64,000 bases of DNA, taken from assembly GCA_963825565.1 (NCBI GenBank), contig CAWGTW010000013.1, positions 192,021 through 256,020 of the forward strand. Direction: 5' to 3'. This DNA comes from JBFGCT01 sp963825565 (GTDB taxonomy: Bacteria > Actinomycetota > Acidimicrobiia > Acidimicrobiales > Ilumatobacteraceae). The notes under the pieces were generated by a model. The model searched no databases and was not told the origin of the DNA. It worked only from the letters and a program-made list of their open reading frames with translations. The position numbers and the translations under genes were made by a program. Of the stretch, positions 32,188 through 40,675 are shown one piece after another (positions within the stretch are counted from its first letter, which is position 1; the number at the start of each line of letters is the position of its first letter).

Positions 32188-32307
32188 TCACCGGGTCGTC
32201 GAGTCCGTCGTCCTCTTCGCCGTGTCGTCGTCCCCGCCGCACGCGGCGATGGCTGCGACGGCGGGCAGGAGCGCAATGGATCGCCAGTGCTTCTGTGGCT
32301 GGATCAT
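32188..32307 (-). pseudogene. Truncated lipoprotein gene
   Basis: A 39-codon frame beginning M-I-Q-P-Q-K with a clear lipoprotein signal (I-A-L-L-P-A-V-A-A-I-A-A-C-G-G-D-D-D), then a stop after T-T-D-S-T-T-R. The mature domain is missing. It lies 56 bases downstream of the remnant lipoprotein C-terminus in the same direction, within a decayed region. Confidence 0.55.
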
Positions 32308-32362
32308 GAGTGTGCCCCGGCTCTGGCCCGATTGGATGAGCGGCCAGTGCGTCCGTGTCGTA

Positions 32363-32895
32363 TCAGCACGAGACGATCTCGGCAGTGATGACGAAGTCGC
32401 CGGCCGACGTCGAGTCGTCGGGCTGGGCGCCAGTGCCGGTGATGGTCACGTTGCCCGTGTCGAACCCGGCGGTGTCGGGGTCGAACTCGGCGGTGCGCTT
32501 GCCCTCGAACTCGTAGGCGCCGCTGACCGTCATGAAGACGCCGCCCTCGGCATCGGTGCCGACCTCGAGCTCGGCGGTCTCGCTCTCCGCCGTGAACGCG
32601 ACGTCAGGGTCCACGACGGTACAGCTGGTGATGTCACCGGTGAACACGTCGTCGCCGTCGACGGTCAAGGCGACGGTGCCGAGCGGATCGCCGCCGAGTG
32701 CGCTTTCGTCGTTCGGGTCGTCATCGGTGGTCGGTGTCGAAGGCCAGCTGGAAGCCGCCGACCTGCCGGAGGTCGTTCTGCTGCAGTGCAATCGTCGGGT
32801 CCATCGCGCCGTCGAGCACCATGCGGCCGACGTGCTCGGGGAACAGCGCCGCGTAGGTCGCGCCGAGGAACGTCCCGTACGAGCCGCCGGCTACG
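32363..32895 (-). pseudogene. Internal-deletion remnant of peptidase plus lipoprotein genes
   Basis: The first part (from 32895) encodes G-G-S-Y-G-T-F-L-G-A-T-Y and V-G-G-F-Q-L-A-F-D, nearly identical to residues around the active serine of the peptidase at 40676-42265. It then jumps directly, with a frame change, to D-D-P-N-D-E-S-A-L-G-G-D-P-L-G and about 110 further residues of a lipoprotein-like domain that end A-E-I-V-S-C. The latter corresponds to the degenerate reading after the peptidase at 42266-42490. The remnant thus retains a piece from the middle of the first gene and the end of the second, with the sequence between removed. Not functional. Confidence 0.75.
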
Positions 32896-33295
32896 ACATC
32901 GGCCCGCTGCAGCTCCCGGCCGGCAGCGTCGAACAGCGGCTCGCGTGGCTCGCCCGCCTCACCTCCAGCGGCGAGCAGGTGCAGGACATGTACGTCGCGG
33001 CGTTCGGCGTGCCGACCGGACGATTCCAGCTCCATCTGCTGGTACTCGCGACTGAGCCGGGCGGGACCCGGCCGGCAGCCTTGGCCGCAGCGATGCGGCT
33101 CAGTCCGGCGACCATCAGCGACCTGCTGGCGCGGGCGGAACACGACGGGCTGGTCACCCGGACGTCGGGCCGCAAGCCCGACCGACGTGTGACGATCGTC
33201 GAGGCGACGGATCTCGGGCGCGGGCTCTCGACCACGCCGTGGCTGCGTCTGACCCCTTGTTGAGTGCGCTCGCCACCGCCCTGTTCCCGATCTGA
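32896..33295 (+). pseudogene. Remnant of the double-winged-helix MarR gene
   Basis: About 130 codons match the C-terminal half of the MarR protein at 39490-40338 (L-Q-L-P-A-G-S-V-E-Q-R, F-G-V-P-T-G-R, L-A-A-A-M-R-L-S-P-A-T-I-S-D-L-L-A-R-A-E, then T-S-G-R-K-P-D-R-R). One base near 33230 shifts the frame; after it the original ending (A-S-D-P-L-L-S-A-L-A-T-A-L-F-P-I, stop at 33295) is still legible. The first winged helix is missing. Gene orientation relative to the peptidase remnant is the same as in the intact locus. Confidence 0.75.
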
Positions 33296-33620
33296 CTGCG
33301 CGGTCAGCGAGGACTCACGACGTCAGGGACGCCCTACCGACGTCACGTCACACTGTCGGACGATCGACACGCATCACATCGGCGCGCAACGCGGCGATCG
33401 CGACCGAGCGGCATCGTTCGGGTCGTTCTTCTGCGACCGACCTTAGAGAGTCAACCGACCGGCACCATCGACGACGACAACCGTCGCAACGCACCCTCGA
33501 CTCAATCAGGCACCTCGGCGCTCGCTCCGCCGCTCAGGAACGCGGGTGACCGTGGCCGACGGCGAACGAAAACGTTGCACCGGGTCCCTTCGGAGATCCG
33601 ATCTCGGCTAGACCCATTGC
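33296..33620. other. No gene recognised
   Basis: 325 bases with no family-like reading frame and no clear repeat. It separates the decayed MarR/peptidase region from a small membrane-protein gene. Confidence 0.4.
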
Positions 33621-34004
33621 GTGAGCGACGAACAGTTAGCGCGGCGGGCTGCGCTCGCTCTGCTCATCGTCGTTGCACCGTTCCTTCTGTTGGGCGCCGT
33701 GCTCACGATTTCGCTCTTTGGCGCCGTCTTCGGACTGCCGCTGCTCCTTGTCACGGTCCCACCAGCGCTCATTGCTTGGCGGGTACGAACCACCCCGTCG
33801 GACAGCATGCGGCTCCGGAGATTCGCCATCGCCAGCGCCATCGTCGCTGGCGCGCTCACACTCGGCACCGTCGCGGCAGTTGCAGTCGGGCTCGACGATC
33901 TCGATACACCACTGGAGTGGGGACTGCTCGCTGTGGCAGTCGCATGGGTTACGGCAGCTTGGTGGATCGCGCTACGAGCTCGAACACTCAGAGCCACCCA
34001 GTAG
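33621..34004 (+). CDS. Small membrane protein, unknown function
   Basis: 127 residues from a GTG start (M-S-D-E-Q-L-A-R-R). Four predicted membrane helices: about 10-32, 34-50, 68-90 and 100-120. A basic segment (R-V-R-T-T-P-S-D-S-M-R-L-R-R) lies between helices 2 and 3. No family is recognised. It lies between decayed DNA and an IS110 remnant and may have been acquired with them; base composition is slightly lower in GC than most neighbours. Confidence 0.6.
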   Translation: MSDEQLARRAALALLIVVAPFLLLGAVLTISLFGAVFGLPLLLVTVPPALIAWRVRTTPSDSMRLRRFAIASAIVAGALTLGTVAAVAVGLDDLDTPLEWGLLAVAVAWVTAAWWIALRARTLRATQ

Positions 34005-34263
34005 GCAGGCCACGCATACCAACGAGCCGATCGAGCAGTCGAACCCACTCGCTAGTAACGATGCCTCTTTGGGTGTCAAGGGGTTCTTCGGCGGTGTCGG
34101 GGCGCGTGAGGTCGCAGCCCTTGCCGGGTTGGCGGGGCCGGTCGTAGGGTCGGTGTACGGGTCCGGGAAGTGACATGTTCGAAGAGCGGGCTGTTCAGGA
34201 TGAGAGGCCGGTCACGCTGGAGACAGAGTCGTTCCCGGGTGTCCTCCCGGACCCACCTGTTGC

Positions 34264-34953
34264 TCAGCTGTGGAGCTGGCGGGCGTCGTTGAGGAGGTGT
34301 CGGTAGGCGGTGTCGGAGATCCGTCGCTTCAACGCCCGCAGCGCCTCTTTCGAGGTCTTGCCTTGCTCGATCTTGCGGTCGTAGTAGCGACGCCCGATCG
34401 TGTCGTGGCGGAGCTGGCTGATCGCGATGACCTGGATCGCCCAGTTCAGTTGCCGGTTCCCGCGCGGGTTCAACCTGTGCCGAACACGATCGCCCGAGGA
34501 CGCTTCGATCGGGGCCGTGCCGTTGTAGCTGGCGTAGTGATGCCGAGAGGCGAATCGGTCGATGTTGCCGGTGTGGCCCACGATCAACGCGGCAGTGATC
34601 GGCCCGAGTCCGACAATGTCGGTCAGCGACGTCCCTGACGCCTTCACCGCGGCGGTGATCCGTCGCTTGGACACCTTCATCTTCGCCGACAGGTCGTTGA
34701 TCGAGTCGATCAGGTCGTGGGCGAGGTCGAGGCGTTGGCGGCTCATCGAGTTGGTCGCAATGAACCGGTCAATGAGCGCGTTGACCCTGGTCATCGAGCC
34801 GAGACGGAAGTCGGCGCCGCCGGGGAACATCTCACACAACAGGGCGTGGAGCCGGTTGCACTCGACGGGCACATGAGGACGGGCAGGTGCGCCCCAGATC
34901 GCGCGTCGCCGACCACCTATTCGCTGAGGGTCACTACTGCTGCCGAGAAGCAT
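34264..34953 (-). mobile_element. IS110-family transposase remnant (C-terminal part)
   Basis: The frame contains the Transposase_20 region of IS110/IS1111-type enzymes: I-V-G-L-G-P-I-T-A-A-L-I-V-G-H-T-G, the F-A-S-R-H-H-Y-A-S-Y-N-G-T-A-P-I-E-A-S-S-G segment and the closing R-R-I-S-D-T-A-Y-R-H-L-L. The N-terminal DEDD catalytic domain (about 150-200 residues) is missing; the first ~25 residues of the frame are unrelated. No target-site repeats were found. The element is inactive. Confidence 0.85.
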
Positions 34954-35044
34954 GAGTGGTCAGCGGATGCGAGAGTCGTCGAGCTTGGCGAGATGAACGC
35001 AGAGGACCCGATTGTGGATCACCAGGTCGGCGTTCAGCAGCGAA

Positions 35045-35995
35045 TCATTCGGGCGCTTCGAATCCGACCCTTGCCAGCCAGCGTTCATGGAAGCGGGCGA
35101 GCTTTGCCGGGTTGACGATGGCGAGGAGTTCGGCGACCTTGCCTGCGCGCCAGCTCACGACTGAGAGCAGGTTGGGTTCACCGTTGCGAACGACGTAGAG
35201 GCCGGCCTGCCCGTTGACGCGAATCCAATGGACTTCGTCGTCGGCTTCGAAATCGCGCGCCGTCAGATTGATGAGAAGTCGCGCCACCCGGTCGGCTCCC
35301 ACCACCGGACGGCGTGCTGCGTGCCGTTCCGCCCCGCCATCGGAGATGTGCACGACGTCGTCGGTCAGCATGTTCATCAGCCCGCCGAGATCGCCCTCGA
35401 CGGCGGCGCCCAGGAACGCCTCGGACCACGCCATGACATCCGCCGGTTCGGCGTCCACTCGTGGACGACCCGAGCGGACTCGGTCCCTCGCACGCTTGGC
35501 GATCTGACGCGTCGTGCCGACCGACTTGTCGATGATCGGTGAGATCTGCTCGAACGGATATCCGAAGACGTCGTGGAGCAGGAATACGGCTCGCTCCACC
35601 GGGCCGAGGGTCTCTAACACGCGGAGGAGCCCGAGTTCGAGTGACTCGCTCCCGATGGCCAGCATCGCTGGATCGGTCGACGATGCGGCTGGCGCGGCCC
35701 GAAGGGTGGCTGCACCGAGGGAATCGATCGTCAACGGCTCGGGTAGCCACGGACCGACGTAGACCTCGCGACGTACGCGGGCGGACTTCAGCCGGTCGAT
35801 CGCGAGGCGCGTGGTCACGGTCGTCAACCAGGCGGCCGGATTGTCGATGTCGTCGAACGTCGTTCGCTGCCACCGGAGCCACGCCTCTTGTACGACGTCG
35901 TCGGCGTCGTCGGGTGTGCCGAGCATCCGGTACGCCAGACGTCCCAATCGGTCACGCTCGGCCTCGAAGACGTTGGTGGCGCCGGTGGGCGTCAT
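35045..35995 (-). CDS. ECF41-type sigma factor with SnoaL-like C-terminal extension
   Basis: 316 residues from the ATG at 35995. Region 2 (L-A-Y-R-M-L-G-T-P-D-D-A-D-D-V-V-Q-E-A-W-L-R-W) and region 4 (V-F-L-L-H-D-V-F-G-Y-P-F-E-Q-I) are clear. The ECF41 hallmarks are present: G-P-W-L-P-E-P-L between the regions, and in the ~110-residue NTF2/SnoaL-like extension a D-G-G motif and N-P-A-K-L near the end. In this group the C-terminal extension controls activity in place of a separate anti-sigma factor, and the gene sits next to an oxidoreductase, epimerase or decarboxylase. Here the FAD oxidoreductase is four bases upstream on the same strand, fitting that rule. Confidence 0.9.
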   Translation of the reverse strand: MTPTGATNVFEAERDRLGRLAYRMLGTPDDADDVVQEAWLRWQRTTFDDIDNPAAWLTTVTTRLAIDRLKSARVRREVYVGPWLPEPLTIDSLGAATLRAAPAASSTDPAMLAIGSESLELGLLRVLETLGPVERAVFLLHDVFGYPFEQISPIIDKSVGTTRQIAKRARDRVRSGRPRVDAEPADVMAWSEAFLGAAVEGDLGGLMNMLTDDVVHISDGGAERHAARRPVVGADRVARLLINLTARDFEADDEVHWIRVNGQAGLYVVRNGEPNLLSVVSWRAGKVAELLAIVNPAKLARFHERWLARVGFEAPE

Positions 35996-35999
35996 GTCA

Positions 36000-37229
36000 T
36001 CACCGGATCGCCGGCCGTCGATCGAGATGTTGGAGCGCAGCGGTAGCAGCGTCTTCGGCGCTCGCCAGCACGGCGTCGAGGAGATGGCCGCGCGGACCGA
36101 CCCAGTCGCCCACGAGGTACACGCCGGGTCGGTCGGGCACGGCGCAGGCGGGACGACCGCGCAACCCGCCCGACGCGGCAGTCGCAATCGCACTGACGGC
36201 GGTCATGCGGTGAAGATACCGCTCGGTCACGATCGACTCGGGCTCGACGCCGGCGTGGGGGAGTACGGCGCGAAGCCGATCACGGTTCGGCGCCGTCTCG
36301 GGCGTGAGGTATTCCGCGACCGACAACGACGAGCCGCCTGGCGGGGTCATCTTGTCGGGAAACCCGTGATTCGACAGGTAGATGGGGGGATCGATCCCGA
36401 GGATGACGTCGTGGCGAGGCGGTCGCTCGAGGCCGACGTCGAGCACGGACACCTCGGCGCACGGGCCGACGTCGTAGCTCGCCCCGGTCAGCGTGGTGGC
36501 GACCTGGGGACCGCCGGTCGCCACGATCACCGTGGGAGCGTCGGGAAGTTCGACGATGGGATCGTCCTGGACGAATCGAATGCCGGGCACAGCGGCGAGC
36601 GCCTCGACCAGTTGCGCCCAGCCACCGTCGAGGTACATCACCCCATCGCCGAGTGCCATCTGCACCTGTATCAGTGCGACCTCGGCCGACAGATCGTCCG
36701 GCGCATTCGCGTAGGTCGCCAACCGGATCACCGTCTGCACGATCTCGCGCACGCGTGCCCGAGTGCTCAAGCCGTCGACCCATTCATTCACGGTCACGGA
36801 CCCAAGAGCGGCGGGCTCAAGCCGACCGATCCGGCCCATCACCCTCCCGAGCGCGAGTCTGTCGTTCCAATCCAACAGCGGGCTGCGCAACAGGCTCATC
36901 GGCCCACCCGGCGCCAGTCCGACGGCGTCACCGTTCACCATCAACGCGCCCTTCGTGCTCGGCGGTCGCCCCGACGGTCGAACGCCGAGCGAGCGCAGCA
37001 CACGATTGGCCTCCCCGGCGAGGTACAGCGCGTGCGGCCCCTGGTTGAAGCCGAAACCGCGTTTCCAATCCGTTGTACCGCGGCCACCGAGGCGCCCACG
37101 ACCCTCGTGCACCGTCACGGTTCGGCCAGCGTGTGCAACGAGCGCAGCAGCCGCGAGGCCACCGAGGCCGCCTCCAACGACGTGCACATCGGACGTCGGG
37201 CAATGGGACAGGTCGAGGTCGTCGTTCAT
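36000..37229 (-). CDS. FAD-dependent oxidoreductase (phytoene desaturase/amine-oxidase-like)
   Basis: 409 residues. The N-terminus has the dinucleotide-binding motif V-H-V-V-G-G-G-L-G-G-L-A-A-A-A and, 25 residues on, G-R-L-G-G-R-G, the flavin-binding extension of the carotenoid desaturase/protoporphyrinogen oxidase superfamily. A C-terminal G-V-Y-L-V-G-D-W-V-G-P segment contacts FAD in such enzymes. The substrate is unknown. It is co-directional with the ECF41 sigma factor and ends four bases before that gene starts, so the sigma factor probably drives this pair. Confidence 0.85.
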   Translation of the reverse strand: MNDDLDLSHCPTSDVHVVGGGLGGLAAAALVAHAGRTVTVHEGRGRLGGRGTTDWKRGFGFNQGPHALYLAGEANRVLRSLGVRPSGRPPSTKGALMVNGDAVGLAPGGPMSLLRSPLLDWNDRLALGRVMGRIGRLEPAALGSVTVNEWVDGLSTRARVREIVQTVIRLATYANAPDDLSAEVALIQVQMALGDGVMYLDGGWAQLVEALAAVPGIRFVQDDPIVELPDAPTVIVATGGPQVATTLTGASYDVGPCAEVSVLDVGLERPPRHDVILGIDPPIYLSNHGFPDKMTPPGGSSLSVAEYLTPETAPNRDRLRAVLPHAGVEPESIVTERYLHRMTAVSAIATAASGGLRGRPACAVPDRPGVYLVGDWVGPRGHLLDAVLASAEDAATAALQHLDRRPAIR

Positions 37230-37452
37230 ACCTGTTTCGACGACACAGCGGCACCGAATGTGACAGCCCACCCGGACTGGCGGGTCAGGTCTCCAGGGCC
37301 AGCGCCGCATCGCCAGTGAAGTCGCACGCCTTCGAACCGACGGAGGCCACTCGATAATCACGCCGCCCGAGGGCGGTCCAGACCGCTCGTAGCGGCACGT
37401 ACGCGATCAGACCGGCGCTCGAGAATGTGAGGGGAGTACGTCAGCTCGGGAC

Positions 37453-37878
37453 TCACCCGCTTGGCGGGCCGAGCAGATCCCATCGGTTGCCCTCGATGTC
37501 GAGGAAGACTGCGAAGCGGCCATAGGGCTCGTCGCGGGGCTCGGTGACGAACTCCACGCCCTGGTTGAGCATGCTTTGTCGCGCCATCTCGAAGTCGTTG
37601 ACGCGGAGGAAGAGACCAACGCGTCCAGCGAATTGCTCACCGACGGCGCGCCCTTGTTCCTCGCTGTCGGCGTGGGCCAACAGCAGCCCGGTCTGCGCGA
37701 GCGGCGGTCGCACGACGACCCATCGCTTCGGTCGACCGTCGTTGGTCGTCGCCTGGCAATCCTCGACGAGCTCAAATCCCAGGGCTTCGACGAAGAAGTG
37801 AATGGCGGCGTCGTAGTCCTTGACGATGAGGGCAAAGCTCTCGATGTGCACGGGGCGACGGTAGGCCGACTCCGACAC
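37453..37878 (-). CDS. VOC-family (glyoxalase/dioxygenase-fold) protein
   Basis: 141 residues from a GTG at 37878. The beta-alpha-beta-beta-beta modules are visible: F-A-L-I-V-K-D-Y-D-A-A-I-H-F-F-V-E-A-L-G-F-E-L near the start, and F-A-V-F-L-D-I-E-G-N-R-W-D-L near the end, with the last Glu a probable metal ligand. Family members include glyoxalases, resistance proteins and dioxygenases; none can be singled out. The gene lies upstream of the oxidoreductase/sigma operon on the same strand but 220 bases away. Confidence 0.85.
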   Translation of the reverse strand: MSESAYRRPVHIESFALIVKDYDAAIHFFVEALGFELVEDCQATTNDGRPKRWVVVRPPLAQTGLLLAHADSEEQGRAVGEQFAGRVGLFLRVNDFEMARQSMLNQGVEFVTEPRDEPYGRFAVFLDIEGNRWDLLGPPSG

Positions 37879-38004
37879 GGGGCCGCCGCATCGACCTGAC
37901 CACGCATATCGGCACCGCCGACGAAGGCGATCGACCCGCACGAGTTCGGCACCGATGGGATCGCCGATGTGTACGGGAACGCGCTGCGCTGCGACAGCAC
38001 CGCT

Positions 38005-38569
38005 TCATCGAACGGCCGCTGTCAGTGGCGTCGCAGACCAGACGAGACCTCGCCACGATCCGAAGCCGTCGTAGTGGTGGCTGAAGTCCAGACTCGGGCG
38101 GCGGGCGAGCCCGAGCTTGATCATCACGGCCTGCGACCGGGCGTTGTCGGCCGCGGCATAAGCGAGCACCTCGGCACAGCCGATGCGACCAAACGCGTCG
38201 GCCAGCGCAGCCACGGCTGCCTCGGTCGCGTAGCCCTGTCCCCAGCTCGGGCGGGTCAGGCGCCAGCCGATCTCGTGGTGCGCTCCGACCGGGTGATTCT
38301 CGGCCTGTCTCACGATCCCGCAGTAGCCCAGAAACCGACCGTCGCTGCCCGTCACCACCCAGCGGGTGATCCCGTCGTCGTGGAACGAACGCTGGAAGCG
38401 TTCCAGCTTCCGATTGCTCTGCTCGCGAGAGCGGCCCACCGAGATCTGCCATCACCTCGACGTCCGCGTTCATCTCGGCGAAGTCGTCCGCGTCGGAGCT
38501 GTGCCACGGGCGCAGCAAGAGCCGATCGGTCAAGATCTCGAATTCAGCGGTCGGCACCCGCCCGATCAT
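38005..38569 (-). pseudogene. GNAT-family N-acetyltransferase (RimJ-like), frameshifted
   Basis: The N-terminus (F-E-I-L-T-D-R-L-L-L-R-P-W from the ATG at 38569) is in one frame; from about 38410 the protein continues in another as N-R-K-L-E-R-F, then the acetyl-CoA site region H-H-E-I-G-W-R-L-T-R-P-S-W-G-Q-G-Y-A-T-E-A-A and N-A-R-S-Q-A-V-M-I-K-L-G-L. Joined, the product is about 188 residues, the normal length for this family. A single indel near 38410-38425 explains the split, either a real mutation or a sequence error. The substrate is unknown. Confidence 0.75.
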
Positions 38570-38611
38570 GACACGCGTCCAACGCTACGGACACCCGCCG
38601 ATCGCAGCACT

Positions 38612-38657
38612 CGGAGCGCCGCCATCCGCTCGATATTGCTCGCTGGATGAACACGAC
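38612..38657 (+). repeat. 46-base repeat, copy 1
   Basis: Matches 58548-58593 at 42 of 46 positions and ends in the common string TTGCTCGCTGGATGAACACGAC. In one frame both copies read R-S-A-A-I-R-(S/A)-(I/M)-L-L-A-G-stop, so they may be the ends of related decayed genes. Confidence 0.55.
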
Positions 38658-38814
38658 CGACTGGGAACGCGCAGTTTTCGACCGGCATCGACACGGTCTG
38701 GGCCTCAGCATTGCTGGAGGGAGTCGGCTGAGGAACATCAGCCTGCGGAGCGGATGTTCACCGACCTCATTTGCCCTGGTCAGCGACCGCTTCGCAGCGC
38801 TCTTGGCGGGTCGT

Positions 38815-38849
38815 CGTGCCTCACTCGTGCCTCACGGGTGAGGCACGAA
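38815..38849. repeat. Left integration-arm repeats (three TGAGGCACG motifs)
   Basis: Two inverted and one direct copy of the TGAGGCACG motif (as CGTGCCTCA, CGTGCCTCA and GTGAGGCACG) lie about 70 bases left of the tRNA-Gly 3' end. A matching pair lies right of it. Such short repeats on both sides of a core are typical arm sites of tyrosine-recombinase attachment regions. Confidence 0.6.
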
Positions 38850-38917
38850 GCTGAGTCGAGCACACCCAGGTCGAGTGTGAGTCGCGGTCTTGCGTGTGCT
38901 CTGAGCAGGTGTTTTGC

Positions 38918-38960
38918 GTGGAGCGGATGAGGGGAATCGAACCCCCGTTCTCAGCTTGGG
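38918..38960 (-). repeat. tRNA-Gly(CCC) 3'-end fragment, attachment-site core 1
   Basis: Read on the minus strand: anticodon loop TTCCCAA, then GCTGA, the T-arm GGGGGTTCGATTCCCC, the acceptor strand CATCCGC, T and CCA. The 5' half that would complete the anticodon stem and acceptor stem is absent, so this is not a tRNA gene but the copy of the tRNA 3' end left by integration. The intact tRNA should lie to the right, outside the window. Confidence 0.8.
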
Positions 38961-38964
38961 AAAC

Positions 38965-39104
38965 GGAAGTCGCTCAGTCGGCCGGTAGGGCTGTGACCTG
39001 GGGAAACGTGCGTTGTGCTGATGATTCGCGCCTCAAGGCGCGCTCCTGACGGTTTCCGGTGATCACCCCTGTTGACCCCTGCGTGAGGCACGGCTGAGGC
39101 ACGG
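38965..39104 (+). repeat. Integration-arm repeat, copy B
   Basis: About 140 bases right of core 1, closely similar to copy C at 54544-54682. It includes CTGGGGAAACGTGCG, an inverted GCGCCT-CA-AGGCGC hairpin and, at the end, tandem GTGAGGCAC/CTGAGGCAC. From there to the MarR gene end (39490) no gene is recognised. Confidence 0.7.
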
Positions 39105-39489
39105 CCGCCGCCAGGGTGACATGAGCAGATCGCAGCGCTCTTGCCGGGTCTGCTCGGCCAGGACGCCGTGTCATCGGCGAGTTATCGAGCACGGCATAAG
39201 GGCGGACACAGCTGGCATCATTTCGTGATTTGATTCTGCATGACAAAGTGTGCAGTTCCGATACTGCCTCGTGCAGAGTGCCGGCGCGGGCTCGCTGCGG
39301 TGACTGGACGAGCGCAATGAGTGCCGCGCCGAGCGGACCGACGACCGCGTTGCTGCAGAGACTGCCAGGACGACGCAGGAGCAGCCGAGATCGTCGGATC
39401 TCACTGTCGGTCCCGCGTCGCTGGTGCCGATATGGCCGACCCCGCCGGCCACGGCATCCCGACCAGAGTCGTCGCCGATGCATGCGCTG

Positions 39490-40338
39490 TCAGATCGCGA
39501 ACAGGGTGGCGGCGAGCGCACTGACCAAGGGGTCCGACGCTTTCAGGGCGCGGTCGAGAGCTGTGCGCCCCCGGTCCGTCGCCTCGACCATGGTCACCCG
39601 CCGGTCGGGCTTGCGACCCGATGTCCGGGTGATCAGCCCGTCCTGTTCTGCCCGCGTCAGCAGGTCGCTGACAGTCGCAGAACTGATCCGCATCGCTGCG
39701 GCCAACGCTGCCGGTCCGGTCCCGCCAGGCTCAGTCGCGAGGATCAGCAAGTGGAGCAGGGAGCGCCCAGTCGGCACGCCGAAGGCCTCGACGTACATGA
39801 TCTGCGCGTGCTCGCCGCTCGAGAGGAAGCGGGTGAGCCACTCGAGCCGTTGTTCGACGCTGCCGGCAGGCAGCTGTAGCAGTCCGATGTCGACGCCGAG
39901 GGCAAACAGGTGCTCGCCCAGCGAGGCGACCAAGGGCGCCGCGTCCAGGACGACGTCGGTGACCAGGTCGACGATCGCAACGGTCGCGTCCGCGCCCGCC
40001 GGGGTGAGTTCGACCAGTACGCCACGGTGGTCGGTCTCGACGTTCGTCCGCCGCACCAACCCGCCTGCCTCGAGTCGATCGATCAGGTTCGTCGTGCCGG
40101 CGCGGGTCATCTGGGTGGCCTCACACAGCCCATAGGCCCGCTGCGGCCCGGAGAGGTGGAGGGTGACGAGCGCGACGATCTCGCTGTTGGTGGTGAACGC
40201 ATGTCCGTGCAGGGCGCCGTCGAGCCGAGCGGTCAGTTCGAGTGCACCGCTCACGATCCCTCGCTTCCTGAACGTGACGTCGGCGCCGTGGAGCCGACCG
40301 TCATGGGTCCCGCTCGTTCGATCGCGGCGGTTGCTCAT
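39490..40338 (-). CDS. MarR-type regulator with two winged-helix domains
   Basis: 282 residues from the ATG at 40338. Two MarR-like units occur in one chain: residues about 25-110 (Q-M-T-R-A-G-T-T-N-L-I-D-R-L-E-A-G-G-L-V-R-R, then V-E-L-T-P-A-G) and about 195-275 (M-R-I-S-S-A-T-V-S-D-L-L-T-R-A-E-Q-D-G-L-I-T-R, then R-K-P-D-R-R). MarR proteins normally dimerise through one unit each, so this may be a pseudo-dimer that binds its site as a monomer. It is transcribed divergently from the peptidase gene and likely controls it. A half-deleted copy lies at 32896-33295. Confidence 0.8.
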   Translation of the reverse strand: MSNRRDRTSGTHDGRLHGADVTFRKRGIVSGALELTARLDGALHGHAFTTNSEIVALVTLHLSGPQRAYGLCEATQMTRAGTTNLIDRLEAGGLVRRTNVETDHRGVLVELTPAGADATVAIVDLVTDVVLDAAPLVASLGEHLFALGVDIGLLQLPAGSVEQRLEWLTRFLSSGEHAQIMYVEAFGVPTGRSLLHLLILATEPGGTGPAALAAAMRISSATVSDLLTRAEQDGLITRTSGRKPDRRVTMVEATDRGRTALDRALKASDPLVSALAATLFAI

Positions 40339-40675
40339 GCCAGCGAGCAGCCCACTCCTGGTCCTCTGACCGTGACGGGGTCGGTGATCCCGACCAACCC
40401 TCCCCGGCGTGCGAAGCGCTGTTGTCGAGTCACGAACCAAGCGTACCACTCCCTCGCCCCACTAATCATCTGAAGCTTCGAGCGTCAGAATCCGGGCACC
40501 ACCTCGATGCATCGACCCGCCAGAACAAGAAGAATTGGATCTTCCACCTCTGAAGGGTGTGTGGAAGTGCCCGAGATCCACCGCTTTTTGTTAGACAGAC
40601 GAGATATATTGCCAGTAGTCTACGACCGTCGGTCCGAGATCGATGGGCTGGCTCGACCCCCAGGAGGCACCAGCG
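40339..40675. promoter_or_regulatory. Divergent MarR/peptidase control region
   Basis: 337 bases between outward-reading genes, more AT-rich than the surroundings (for example TTTTTGTTAGACAGACGAGATATATTG at about 40584-40611, listed here only by its ends: TTTTTG and ATATATTG). It is the expected place for the MarR operator and both promoters. AGGAGG at 40664-40669 sets the peptidase start. No perfect palindrome was found. Confidence 0.45.

Noticed and set aside
38918..38970. Functional tRNA-Gly gene
   Set aside because: Only the anticodon loop to the 3' end is present; the bases before the anticodon loop cannot pair with the anticodon stem or acceptor strand.
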